A DNA stretch of 64,000 nucleotides from Ornithinibacillus sp047228935. GTDB lineage: Bacteria > Bacillota > Bacilli > Bacillales > Amphibacillaceae. The notes under the pieces were generated by a model, which saw only the letters and a list, made by a program, of their open reading frames with translations, was not told where the DNA came from and made no database searches. The first letter of the stretch is position 1; each line of letters opens with the position of its first letter. Below, one piece after another: positions 33,897 to 42,875 of the stretch. The DNA is taken from contig NZ_JBFEGG010000002.1 of the NCBI RefSeq assembly GCF_047228935.1, positions 248,001 to 312,000 of the forward strand, in the 5' to 3' direction. A program made the position numbers and the translations under genes.

Positions 33897-33985
33897 CTTA
33901 TCTATCCCTCTTTAAAAGTCCCTCAGAACCCATTTCTATCTAGGTGAATATCCTAACTTATAAATACTTTTTTCGGAGGGAGAAC

Positions 33986-35797
33986 ATGCAAACTTTTTAT
34001 ACTGTTCAGTCTGGTGATACATTAAGTACTATCGCAAACCGTTTTGGGGTTTCGATTGCTTCGATAGTTGCTGCCAATAACCTATCTAATCCCGACCAGC
34101 TTTTTATTGGTATGCAGCTTTCTATTCCACCAGGAGTTAATCGATATCGAGTACAATCTGGCGACACACTTTATCTCATTGCTTCACGGTTTAACATTCC
34201 ATTAACTACTTTAATCCAGGCAAACAATTTACAAGCCCCCTATACTATTTTTCCAGGACAGTTATTAGAAGTGCCTCCTGGAGTTCCATATTATATCGTT
34301 CAGCCAGGCGATTCATTATATTCCATTGGATTACGTTATAACGTTACAACAGCCGGAAAAGTAAACGTAAAACTCATCCAAAATGTTAATCAATTAGCTT
34401 CAACTACCATCTACCCAGGAATGAGACTCATTATTCCATATGCACCGCTTGGTGAGGATGGGATCATTGCGTATATCGCAGGAGAATCTAATCGTTTTGA
34501 TGTGTGGCTTTATGATGTTGCAAACGGGAATACACATCAACTAACAAATGGACTAGCAGAATCTTTTTCCATCCCGTTCTGGTCCCCAGATAGTGAAAGG
34601 ATTGCTTTTGTCGGAAGAGATTACATCATCTATATCATCGAGGTGACTACAGGCAACATTACACGAATTGACCAATTATCCGAGCAGGATGGAGCTTTTC
34701 TAGATTGGTCTCCAAATGGGAGAAGGCTCGCATATACGAAAGGAAACACGATTTATCTTTACGATATTTCCTCACACACTATCCAAACTATCACACAAAC
34801 AGATGCAACCGATGTACAATGGTTTCCTGATGGCTATCATTTACTTTTCCAAGCACCAGATGAAAATGGAATAAGTCAGTTATACCGAATTCGAATTAAT
34901 GGAACGAATCTAACACAACTCACTACCAATACAGGTGGTAGGCTGAATTACGTCAGACTTTCACCTGATGGGCGTTATGCGTTATATACCTCACCTGGTG
35001 TAAGTGTATCGATTATCTATATCGTAGACTTATCAACCAGCGAGGTAAGAGAGGTTCAAGGTGGTCCTTTAGGGAAAAATTACTTCCCAGATTGGAGACA
35101 AGATTCCAATCTAATTGCATTTAGTGCGACTGCATTCGAAGAACTTGGTTATCATTCCTTAATTAGGACCACGACGAATCAAGGAACAGATGAAATGACC
35201 GTCGCGATTTCAAATTGTTTTACCGCACCATTGGATTGGTCTCCGGATGGAGCAAAGATTGCTTATATTTCAGGTTGTAATGTGGATACCCCAGGAACAG
35301 AGCTATGGTTAGTAAATATTCAGGATTATACCGTACGAAAGCTTCTTACCCATCCCAATATAATGGCAGTACAATGGGCGCCAGTTGTCAAAGGAAAACG
35401 AGCAACCTATCAAAACACCATGTATCAAATAAGACTTCAATACCCTGCAAGTTGGGTGCAAGTAACGCCTAATCGATTCGAGGGGACGGATGGCTTTTTT
35501 CAAGTTGATGCCATCTCCTCACCTGGATCAATTGAATCTGTCTGCCATAATGAAGCATTCCACCAACTTATGCCATATGGAACTAACCCAACCATATTGC
35601 ATACGAGTATTCACAATCAAGAGGGCTGCTATATCTTCCCTTCTCCCGATCAAATTCCAGAAATGGAGAATCAAGCAGCCTTCATCGTTCGCTTTCCAAA
35701 TCCAATTTTGATAAACGATCAGGTATATCAATATTTTATTCTTTGGTCGAATGAGCTGCATATTAGGGATATTGCAGAATCTATCGAATTTATCTAG
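33986..35797 (+). CDS. LysM-TolB-like beta-propeller protein
   Basis: The 603-residue protein has three LysM domains (about 4-48, 53-97 and 102-151; the third carries a small insertion), which bind peptidoglycan or cortex. A TolB/WD40-like propeller of ~330 residues follows, with repeated (W/L)SPDG-type blades such as FWSPDSERIAFVG, DWSPNGRRLAY and DWSPDGAKIAYIS. The last ~115 residues form another small domain. There is no signal peptide. In Bacilli, unexported LysM proteins such as SafA act on the forming spore, so a spore-envelope role is plausible. The ATG at 33986 follows GGAGGGAG. Confidence 0.85.
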   Translation: MQTFYTVQSGDTLSTIANRFGVSIASIVAANNLSNPDQLFIGMQLSIPPGVNRYRVQSGDTLYLIASRFNIPLTTLIQANNLQAPYTIFPGQLLEVPPGVPYYIVQPGDSLYSIGLRYNVTTAGKVNVKLIQNVNQLASTTIYPGMRLIIPYAPLGEDGIIAYIAGESNRFDVWLYDVANGNTHQLTNGLAESFSIPFWSPDSERIAFVGRDYIIYIIEVTTGNITRIDQLSEQDGAFLDWSPNGRRLAYTKGNTIYLYDISSHTIQTITQTDATDVQWFPDGYHLLFQAPDENGISQLYRIRINGTNLTQLTTNTGGRLNYVRLSPDGRYALYTSPGVSVSIIYIVDLSTSEVREVQGGPLGKNYFPDWRQDSNLIAFSATAFEELGYHSLIRTTTNQGTDEMTVAISNCFTAPLDWSPDGAKIAYISGCNVDTPGTELWLVNIQDYTVRKLLTHPNIMAVQWAPVVKGKRATYQNTMYQIRLQYPASWVQVTPNRFEGTDGFFQVDAISSPGSIESVCHNEAFHQLMPYGTNPTILHTSIHNQEGCYIFPSPDQIPEMENQAAFIVRFPNPILINDQVYQYFILWSNELHIRDIAESIEFI

Positions 35798-35927
35798 AGA
35801 CGAGGGAGGTTCTACTCACCTCCCTATAAGTCAAAAGCACTAGATTCTTCACACTAACTTAATATTGTATTTACAATGCATTGGTATAATTTACTATATA
35901 AAACAATTCTAGTGTGGAGGTTTAACA

Positions 35928-37628
35928 TTGAACACGGATAAGAAAATAAGCCGAAACAAACGAGAAAGAAGCCTAAGAGCCCGTATCCTTACTATCTTCA
36001 TAACTCTATTAACGCTCACAGTCGTTGCAGTAGGAGTAAGTTCATACACTATTTCCCGTCATACAACAATGGAATCCATAGAAAATAGACTCATACGAGA
36101 AGCAGACTTAATGGAAAACATTGTGGATAGTTTAAAATTTGTCTATCCTAGTGAAGATCAATACGATTATTTCATGCAGCAAGTAAACATGAACATACGA
36201 GATCAACAGACAAAGCTTACCAATGATGAAATTGTTTCGGATTATTTTTACATACAAAATAATGAGGTTATTCCTTTTAAAGTAAGTGAGAATACACTAC
36301 CTAACATATCGGAATCTTTACTAGAAGAGATAGCAAATGCAGAAGACGGCATTTTATATACTTCCATAGACGGTGAAAATTTCACACTAAGTATTAAGGA
36401 TATGGAAGACCTTGGTGCAAAATATGTATTGCTCGTACCGACGCAATCGTATATGGGGCCAATTAATCAAATGGCTTATATTATGATTGGAATAATTATC
36501 GTAAGTATTCTAATAGGGACATTGGTGATTTCGATATTTGCTAATAACATCTCGAAGCCGCTTTCTATCTTGAGAGAAAAAATGAAAAAAGTACGGAACG
36601 GTGATTTACGAGATGACGAGACCGTTATCCGTACGAAAATACCTGAGATTTCTTCTTTATATAAAAGTTATAATGCAATGATTACCCATATGCGCACGAT
36701 GCTTCATCAAATTAAAGACACCACCATTAGCTTGGAACGTACCGGTACAGAACTACAGCATTCTTCTGAGAGCACCCTTGCATCTAGTCAGGATTTAATC
36801 AATGCCATACATATGGTGAAATCCGGGGCGGAACAAACGGCTAGTAGCTCGGAAGGAAGTTCTGAATCTTTTAGAATGATGAAGGAAAAGATAGAACAAA
36901 TGATTACTAGCATGGAAGACATTTTTGCTAGCGCAGGTCAAATGGACAGCTCCGCTCAACATGGAGAAAAGAGTATGACAGAGTTAATTAGTACGATTGA
37001 TACATTTAAACAAGAGTTTGAGCACTTAACGAAAACAATTCAGCATGTTCAAACCTATTCTAAATCAATTAATCAACTTGTCGGATTAATTCAAGGAATA
37101 GCCGAACAGACCAAATTATTATCATTAAACGCATCGATTGAAGCTGCACGTGCAGGCGAGGCAGGTAAAGGGTTTGCAGTTGTTGCAAGTGAGGTCGGCT
37201 TACTTGCAGCACAGTCCTCTAGCGCTGCGGAACAGATAACCGAGTCCATTACCAATATGGAAAAAGTAACCCAAACTGCAACGGAAGAATTTGATACGAT
37301 GTTAAAGAAAACGACGAATACATTAGTAAAATCTAATGAAGCTAAGTATTCCATTGATGAAATGATGCAGGAAATATTTGAGGTAAGTAAAGAGCTTCAA
37401 GGAGTACAAGGTGAACTAAAAGATTTAAAGCAATTGTTACCATCATTAGAAAAAGAAACAATCGGCTTTTTATCAGTCTCACAAGAAACATTAGCGAGTG
37501 CTGAGGAAATGCTGGCAAGTAGTGAAAGTCAAATGAAACAAATGGAGCATACCCATGAGGTTGGTTTGAAGCTTACAGATATATCGAAATCACTTACTAA
37601 TAGTACGAAGCAGTTTCATATTCAGTAG
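35928..37628 (+). CDS. Methyl-accepting chemotaxis protein
   Basis: The 566-residue receptor has a first membrane segment at ~20-40, an extracytoplasmic sensor of ~140 residues (no clear double-Cache signature by eye), a second membrane segment at ~180-203, a HAMP domain, and a signalling domain with the hairpin tip core IAEQTKLLSLNASIEAARAG and GKGFAVVASEV. It passes ligand signals to CheA/CheW. TTG is the start, seven bases after GTGGAGG. It stands alone, far from any che or fli cluster in this window; the ligand is unknown. Confidence 0.92.
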   Translation: MNTDKKISRNKRERSLRARILTIFITLLTLTVVAVGVSSYTISRHTTMESIENRLIREADLMENIVDSLKFVYPSEDQYDYFMQQVNMNIRDQQTKLTNDEIVSDYFYIQNNEVIPFKVSENTLPNISESLLEEIANAEDGILYTSIDGENFTLSIKDMEDLGAKYVLLVPTQSYMGPINQMAYIMIGIIIVSILIGTLVISIFANNISKPLSILREKMKKVRNGDLRDDETVIRTKIPEISSLYKSYNAMITHMRTMLHQIKDTTISLERTGTELQHSSESTLASSQDLINAIHMVKSGAEQTASSSEGSSESFRMMKEKIEQMITSMEDIFASAGQMDSSAQHGEKSMTELISTIDTFKQEFEHLTKTIQHVQTYSKSINQLVGLIQGIAEQTKLLSLNASIEAARAGEAGKGFAVVASEVGLLAAQSSSAAEQITESITNMEKVTQTATEEFDTMLKKTTNTLVKSNEAKYSIDEMMQEIFEVSKELQGVQGELKDLKQLLPSLEKETIGFLSVSQETLASAEEMLASSESQMKQMEHTHEVGLKLTDISKSLTNSTKQFHIQ

Positions 37629-37652
37629 TGGCTTCAGTTGTGATACTTGGGA

Positions 37653-37690
37653 GGGAACAGATCGATTAAGGTTTGTTCCTTTTTTATTTC
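37653..37690 (+). terminator. Terminator of the chemoreceptor gene
   Basis: GGAACA and TGTTCC close a hairpin that is followed by TTTTTTA. Confidence 0.6.
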
Positions 37691-37743
37691 AATTTAGCTC
37701 TTAATGGGAATAGATAGTGGTTGACTGTTGTTTCTGATTCTTG

Positions 37744-37925
37744 GAAAAGGTAATAAACTTGGCTTATCTAATACATATTTAATCACTCATAATTGAAAAG
37801 GGATTAGATGAAGCTTGTCTGTTTCCTTTTTGTAGATTCAGCTGTGAAAAGGAATTAGATAACGTTTATCTATTACCTTATCTAGTTCTCCCACCATGAA
37901 AAGGGAACAGATTCATCTAAACTTA
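37744..37925 (+). repeat. 51-52-bp tandem repeat, about 3.5 copies (locus 2)
   Basis: Units begin at GAAAAGG near 37744, 37795, 37846 and 37898, so spacing is 51-52 bases. The third unit, AGATAACGTTTATCTATTACCTT, is almost the same as the unit core at 21779-21946. Copies differ more than in locus 1. The array lies between the convergent chemoreceptor and pst operons. Confidence 0.75.
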
Positions 37926-37936
37926 AACAAAACACA

Positions 37937-37968
37937 AAAAGACTGGCCAAAACAGCCAGTCTTTTCTA
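37937..37968. terminator. Bidirectional terminator at the end of the pst operon
   Basis: AAAAGACTGGC and GCCAGTCTTTT form an 11-bp stem, 38 bases past the pstB stop codon. Confidence 0.9.
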
Positions 37969-38006
37969 TATTCATCAAAGGGGGAAGATGAAATTCATTA
38001 TATAGT

Positions 38007-38807
38007 TTACCCAAAACGACCAGAAATATAATCTTCCGTACGATTATCTGTTGGTTTTGTGAAAATTGTATCGGTTTCGTCCATCTCTACCACTTCTCCA
38101 TTTAAGAAGAAAGCAGTGCGATCAGAAATACGAGCCGCTTGTTGCATATTATGCGTTACGATAATAATGGAGTAATCCTTTTTAAGCTCTTGAACAAGGT
38201 CTTCAATCTTTAACGTAGATTTCGGGTCAAGTGCAGATGTTGGTTCATCCATTAAAATAACGTCTGGCTCAATTGCTAGTGTACGGGCAATACATAGACG
38301 TTGTTGCTGTCCACCAGATAGACCATAAGCATTTTCTTTTAATCGATCCTTAACTTCATCCCAAATATAAGCACCTCGTAAGCTTTTCTCAACAATCTCG
38401 TCTAAGATTTTTTTATTGCGGATACCGTGGATTCTTGGTCCGTAAGCAATATTATCATAAATCGATTTTGGAAAAGGATTTGGCTTTTGGAATACCATTC
38501 CAACATGGGTTCTTAGATCTTCTACTTTAAACGAACGATCTAGAATACTTCTACCTTTATACGTAATTTCGCCAGTTGTCCGCACTGTTGGAACTAGTTC
38601 TACCATACGGTTTAACGTTTTTAAATACGTTGATTTACCACAGCCTGATGGACCGATGATAGCTGTAACTTCTTTCTCATTAATAGATAGGTTAATATCT
38701 TTTAAAGCATGTGTCTCCCCATACCAAAGGTTAAGGTCCTTTGTATCAAAAACAACATTCTTATTCGCTTGTGCAGATTGTAATACTTCTATATTACTTT
38801 TTACCAT
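38007..38807 (-). CDS. pstB: Phosphate ABC transporter ATPase PstB
   Basis: The 266-residue protein has Walker A GPSGCGKS, the PstB-specific MVFQKPNPFPKSIYDNIAYG, signature LSGGQQQRLCIARTLA, Walker B VILMDEPTSALDP and H-loop VTHNMQQA. It drives high-affinity phosphate uptake with PstC/PstA. Two starts are credible: ATG at 38807 after AAGGAG, used here, and TTG at 38840 in the same frame after a stronger AAAGGAGG, which would add 11 residues. It is the last gene of pstSCAB. Confidence 0.93.
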   Translation of the reverse strand: MVKSNIEVLQSAQANKNVVFDTKDLNLWYGETHALKDINLSINEKEVTAIIGPSGCGKSTYLKTLNRMVELVPTVRTTGEITYKGRSILDRSFKVEDLRTHVGMVFQKPNPFPKSIYDNIAYGPRIHGIRNKKILDEIVEKSLRGAYIWDEVKDRLKENAYGLSGGQQQRLCIARTLAIEPDVILMDEPTSALDPKSTLKIEDLVQELKKDYSIIIVTHNMQQAARISDRTAFFLNGEVVEMDETDTIFTKPTDNRTEDYISGRFG

Positions 38808-38859
38808 ACTACTATTCTCCTTAACTGTTAACAGACTCAAAACGCTTTTCCTCCTTTGC

Positions 38860-39744
38860 TTAGAAACGTTGTTGGAACTTATTGCGGATGAAAATTGCCG
38901 CAGAATTCAATACGAATAATAAAACTAATAAGACCACAATAGTTGCTGCTGCAAGGTTGGCATATTCCGCTACTAATGATGAATCTAATGTCCAATAATA
39001 AATTTGCATTGGTAGTGCTGTAAATTTATCGAAGATGCCTTCAGGAAACGGAATAATTAATGCTGGAATTCCGATTACAGTTAGTGGTGCAGTTTCCCCA
39101 ATCGCACGGGATAATGCTAAAATTGCACCGGTTAAAATACCTGGTAATGCAGCTGGTAAAATGACATTTTTAATCGTTTGCCATTTCGTTGCTCCCATGC
39201 CATAGGATGCTTCACTTAGGAAACCTGGCACCGCACGAATAGCTTCTTGTGCTGCTACAATAACAATCGGTAAAATTAATAGGGAAAGCGTTAGACCACC
39301 CGCTAAAATAATATTTCCTAGTTCCATTGCACGTACAAAGATCGTTAATCCTAATATTCCATAAACAATAGAAGGAACTCCGGCTAGGTTGGCAATATTT
39401 GTTTGAATTAGCGATTGAAAACGTCCTTTTTTCGCATATAACTCCAAGTAGATTGCCGTTCCAATACCTAGTATTAAGGTCACAGGTGCTACAACTAGCA
39501 TCATCCAAACGGTACCGAGGATGGCACCCATAATGCCTGCCCGTTCTGCATCTGTTGATAATCTACCAGTTAAAAAGTTCCAATCAATCCATCCTAAACT
39601 ATCGACTACAACTCGGTAAATTAGGATTGCTAATACAATAAGTCCGAATACTGTTGCACCAAAGAATATATATTTTAATAAATTATTTTTCGCAATTCGT
39701 GTACCCATACGTTTAGATACTTGTTCTGCATTAATATATTTCAT
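38860..39744 (-). CDS. pstA: Phosphate ABC transporter permease PstA
   Basis: The 294-residue protein has six membrane segments and a PstA-type EAA loop (LSEASYGMGATKWQTIKNVI, then LPGILTGAILALSRAIGETAP). It forms the phosphate channel with PstC. The ATG at 39744 stands after GGGAGGAA, two bases upstream of the pstC stop codon's end, so translation is coupled; longer versions run back into pstC. Confidence 0.93.
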   Translation of the reverse strand: MKYINAEQVSKRMGTRIAKNNLLKYIFFGATVFGLIVLAILIYRVVVDSLGWIDWNFLTGRLSTDAERAGIMGAILGTVWMMLVVAPVTLILGIGTAIYLELYAKKGRFQSLIQTNIANLAGVPSIVYGILGLTIFVRAMELGNIILAGGLTLSLLILPIVIVAAQEAIRAVPGFLSEASYGMGATKWQTIKNVILPAALPGILTGAILALSRAIGETAPLTVIGIPALIIPFPEGIFDKFTALPMQIYYWTLDSSLVAEYANLAAATIVVLLVLLFVLNSAAIFIRNKFQQRF

Positions 39745-39745
39745 C

Positions 39746-40702
39746 TTAATATTCCTCCCTGAACTTACGAGAGACATACCTAGCAAGTAGATTCATAATA
39801 AGTGTAAAGACAAATAGTGTCATTGCTACTGCGTATAGGCTGTAATAAATAGTTGTACCTGCAGCCGCTTCACCACCAGAAACTTCAACGATATAGGCGG
39901 TCATTGTCTGCATCGACTCGGTAATATCAAAGGTAAAGTTTTTCGAGCTACCACTTGCAATCGTTACGATCATCGTCTCGCCTATTGCACGGGAAATACC
40001 AAGTACAAAAGATGCTATAATACCAGATAACGCTGCTGGCATAACAACCTTAAATGTCGTTTCCAGTCTTGTCGCACCAAGCCCTAGCGCACCTTCACGG
40101 ATGGAATTCGGTACTGATGACATCGCATCCTCAGATAACGAGGCAATCATTGGAATGATCATAATCCCCATTACAATACCTGGACTTAAAATGTTCGTCG
40201 CACCAACTTCCGGCCAAATAGAGCGAATTAGTGGCGTAACAAATGTGAAAGCAAAGAATCCGTAAACGATTGTCGGAATACCTGCTAGTATTTCAAGCAT
40301 TGGCTTTAGTACTCTTCTTACACGATCGGATGCATATTCACTTAAATAGATTGCCGCCATTAGTCCAATTGGTCCTGCAACTAGCATCGCAATCAAGGAA
40401 GAAATAATCGTTCCATTAATAAGTGGTAATACACCAAATTGTGGATCCTGGCTAATTGGTTTTAACACCGTACCGGTAAAGAATTCCCAAATAGGAACAG
40501 CCTTAAAAAATTCAATCGTTTCCGTGAGTAATGTCATTACAATACCAACTGTCGTGAGTACCGTTATAATCGCAAACAGAAACAGCAGTATGGGAACAAT
40601 TTTTTCCGTAATTGCTGAGAAACTCTTGGATTGCTTATTTTTCTCTATCATACTCTTAACATCTATCGCATTATCGCTCTTAAGCTTGCTGTTAGCTGCC
40701 AA
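39746..40702 (-). CDS. pstC: Phosphate ABC transporter permease PstC
   Basis: The permease has a ~40-residue polar N-terminus, six membrane segments and the EAA loop IREGALGLGATRLETTFKVV followed by SGIIASFVLGISRAIGET, as in PstC. TTG at 40702 is preferred because AAGGAGAG lies ten bases before it; the longest frame starts at another TTG (40723) directly inside the ribosome site region. The gene follows pstS after a gap that contains an RNA hairpin. Confidence 0.9.
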   Translation of the reverse strand: MAANSKLKSDNAIDVKSMIEKNKQSKSFSAITEKIVPILLFLFAIITVLTTVGIVMTLLTETIEFFKAVPIWEFFTGTVLKPISQDPQFGVLPLINGTIISSLIAMLVAGPIGLMAAIYLSEYASDRVRRVLKPMLEILAGIPTIVYGFFAFTFVTPLIRSIWPEVGATNILSPGIVMGIMIIPMIASLSEDAMSSVPNSIREGALGLGATRLETTFKVVMPAALSGIIASFVLGISRAIGETMIVTIASGSSKNFTFDITESMQTMTAYIVEVSGGEAAAGTTIYYSLYAVAMTLFVFTLIMNLLARYVSRKFREEY

Positions 40703-40737
40703 TTCCGTCAGCTCTCCTTCCAAATCTAAAACTCACA

Positions 40738-40770
40738 ATAAGATGAGAGCATACTTAGCCCTCATCTTAT
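40738..40770 (-). other. Hairpin between pstS and pstC
   Basis: ATAAGATGAG and CTCATCTTAT form a perfect 10-bp stem with a 13-base loop. No T run follows on the minus strand, so it more likely protects the pstS 3' end from decay than terminates fully. Confidence 0.6.
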
Positions 40771-40810
40771 GGTATTTGTTTAGTAAAGTTCTATGTTAGT
40801 TACTATTCAA

Positions 40811-41833
40811 TTATTTTTTTAATGCTTCAAGCTCATCAACTAGAGCTTGTGCTTCTTCTTCAGGAATTGGAGCAAATCCAGTTTCACCAGCTAATCTATT
40901 GTTGTTTTCCATTACATAGATAGCATAGTCAAGAACTTGTGCTTTTTCTTTTGCATTGTTTACATTCAAGTAAGTGAATACTGGACGAGTGTATCCTGCA
41001 TAGTCGCCATCTTCAGCAATTGTATCTAGTGAAGGAGCTACAGGACCATCACCAAAGTCGATTGATACAGCGTTTAGACTGTCTTTGTTGCTGTCATAGT
41101 AACCAAATCCGAAGAATCCAATTGCATTTACATCTTCTGAAACTAATGTTACTAGAGTTGAGTATTCTTGTTGAAGATTGATATCACTTGCTAAATCTTG
41201 TTCTTCAAGAATTGTTTCATAGAAGAACTCATATGTTCCGTGGTTTTCATTTGGACCATAAGTTTGAATCTTTTCATTTGGCCAGTCCGGATTTACGTCA
41301 GACCAATTCGTATACTCACCAGTGAAAATAGAAATTACTTGTTCCGGAGTTAATTCAGTAGCCCAGTCATTATCCGGGTGTGTTACGATTGTTAAACCAT
41401 CAAGAGCAACTTTCATTTCTAAAACTTCAATACCTAACTCTTCAGCTTTTGCTTTTTCTTCATCTTTAATATAACGTGATGCATCGTTAAAGTCTGTTCC
41501 GTTTTCTTGTAAGAACTTTTCAAATCCTGCTGAAGTTCCTGCACGGCTTACTTCAACTGAAACGTTTGGTTGTTCATTTACCATATATTCCTCAGCGATT
41601 CTGGACATTAATGGGAAAACCGTACCAGATCCATCGATTACTACACTACCTTCTAATTCTTCAGAAGCATCTTCACCTGAATCAGTTTCACTTCCGTTAT
41701 TTGTTTCTTCAGAAGCATTGTCTGAACCACTATTGTCTTCTGAGTTGTTATCCCCTTCGCTATCCCCACAAGCTACTAGCATTACTGCTAAAGCAGCTAC
41801 AAATAGGAACATTAAATACTTTTTGAATTTCAT
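40811..41833 (-). CDS. pstS: Phosphate-binding lipoprotein PstS
   Basis: The 340-residue lipoprotein has the signal MLVAC with lipidated Cys22, an acidic Ser/Asn/Glu/Asp-rich linker (about 24-60), and the PstS domain. The phosphate-binding loops include VIDGSGTVFPL and VSRAGTSAGFEKF. It captures phosphate outside the membrane for PstCAB. It is the first gene of the operon, and a four-repeat Pho box lies ~85 bases upstream. Confidence 0.95.
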   Translation of the reverse strand: MKFKKYLMFLFVAALAVMLVACGDSEGDNNSEDNSGSDNASEETNNGSETDSGEDASEELEGSVVIDGSGTVFPLMSRIAEEYMVNEQPNVSVEVSRAGTSAGFEKFLQENGTDFNDASRYIKDEEKAKAEELGIEVLEMKVALDGLTIVTHPDNDWATELTPEQVISIFTGEYTNWSDVNPDWPNEKIQTYGPNENHGTYEFFYETILEEQDLASDINLQQEYSTLVTLVSEDVNAIGFFGFGYYDSNKDSLNAVSIDFGDGPVAPSLDTIAEDGDYAGYTRPVFTYLNVNNAKEKAQVLDYAIYVMENNNRLAGETGFAPIPEEEAQALVDELEALKK

Positions 41834-41916
41834 CTAAATTGTCCTCCCCAAAGTGCAATTTATGTTTTTAAGTTAAGAGGTTATCCCCTCTCACATGTCT
41901 AAGTATAAGAGACGAA

Positions 41917-41955
41917 TATTAAGTAGATATGTTGTAATTGTAAAGCGTTTGTAAA
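41917..41955 (-). promoter_or_regulatory. Pho box (PhoP binding site) of the pst operon
   Basis: On the minus strand four hexamers are spaced exactly 11 bases apart: TTTACA (41950-41955), TTTACA (41939-41944), AACATA (41928-41933) and TTAATA (41917-41922). Bacillus PhoP binds TT(A/C/T)ACA direct repeats with a 5-base spacing, so this is a strong match. A TATACT -10-like element follows about 10 bases downstream. Confidence 0.85.
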
Positions 41956-42082
41956 TTTCTACTTGAATTTACTAGATTCAATTTTAAGTCTATTTTCCTA
42001 TTTTTCTATTTCTATCTTTTCCGCAGTAGACATCTTTGAAAATATCGTGATAAAATTTACTAAGAAGAGAAAAGGGGAATTT

Positions 42083-42649
42083 ATGATGAATCTGTGGATG
42101 AGAAAATTAGCCGTAGCTTTAATCGCAATCTTAACCCTTGGATTATATACGCCTACTTATTTAATTGCCGATGAGGATAATAACGAGGTTATAAGTCCAA
42201 AAGATAATGATACTCGTGCAATTCCTGTTAACATTCAGACAGAGATTGTAGAAGAAGCAGATACCATCAGCTCCTTAACGGAAAAGGCTCGAGAACAAAG
42301 CTTAGCGAAGTTCGGTCCGAAAATTTATGAAAAAGTAGAAGATGAATTCAATCAGGTCATCTTACCTAATATTGAATTGGCATTACAATCTATTCTTGCA
42401 AATGAAGATTTAACATATATTTCTATTACAGAACAACCATCTAACGGTTATGGTGAACGTATTTTTAATGTATTTAATGAGTTGAAAAATGAAGATATTG
42501 CAAAGTTTCACGTAAGACGTGACAATCGACCACAAGATGGTTATTGGTTTAACTTCCATTACCATTTAAAAGACGACAATTTTGAAACACATCATCTATT
42601 AGGGGAAATCTATTGGGATAAAAACACCCCACCAAAATGGATGGCATAA
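42083..42649 (+). CDS. ypjP: YpjP family protein
   Basis: The 188-residue protein begins MMNLWMRKLAVALIAILTLG, a probable signal or anchor segment, and ends with the family block RDNRPQDGYWFNFHYH and IYWDKNTPPKWM, which I recognise from B. subtilis YpjP. Function is unknown. ATG at 42083 follows AAAAGGGG, with another ATG directly after it; the longer frame to 41963 runs back towards the pstS Pho box and is not supported. Confidence 0.8.
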   Translation: MMNLWMRKLAVALIAILTLGLYTPTYLIADEDNNEVISPKDNDTRAIPVNIQTEIVEEADTISSLTEKAREQSLAKFGPKIYEKVEDEFNQVILPNIELALQSILANEDLTYISITEQPSNGYGERIFNVFNELKNEDIAKFHVRRDNRPQDGYWFNFHYHLKDDNFETHHLLGEIYWDKNTPPKWMA

Positions 42650-42657
42650 ACAGGCAG

Positions 42658-42686
42658 AAAACCTCCTATTTTGGGAGGTTTTTTAT
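42658..42686. terminator. Bidirectional terminator
   Basis: AAACCTCC and GGAGGTTT pair, followed by TTTT; it overlaps the stop codon of the leftward SASP-H gene. Confidence 0.8.
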
Positions 42687-42862
42687 ATTTGTTCATACAG
42701 ATTTGTAAGCTGCACATCCATTTCGCTTTCCGGATCATCTAACGGGAAGATTCTTGCGGTATTATTATCATTTACTTGCTGAATATAGACTTGTTTTCCG
42801 TTATATATTACATTTTTCATTTCTGGTGACTGCGCGATTTCTTCCGCTCTCATACGATGCAT
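42683..42862 (-). CDS. sspH: Small acid-soluble spore protein H, copy 2
   Basis: A 59-residue protein with the SASP-H pattern: MRAEEIAQSPEMKNVIYNGK, QVYIQQV, TARIFPLDDPESEMDV. SASP-H is a minor spore-core protein made in the forespore. ATG follows GGAGGGG. It starts 13 bases after the stop of another SASP-H gene, so the two are co-transcribed paralogues. Confidence 0.85.
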   Translation of the reverse strand: MHRMRAEEIAQSPEMKNVIYNGKQVYIQQVNDNNTARIFPLDDPESEMDVQLTNLYEQI

Positions 42863-42875
42863 TTATTTTCCCCTC

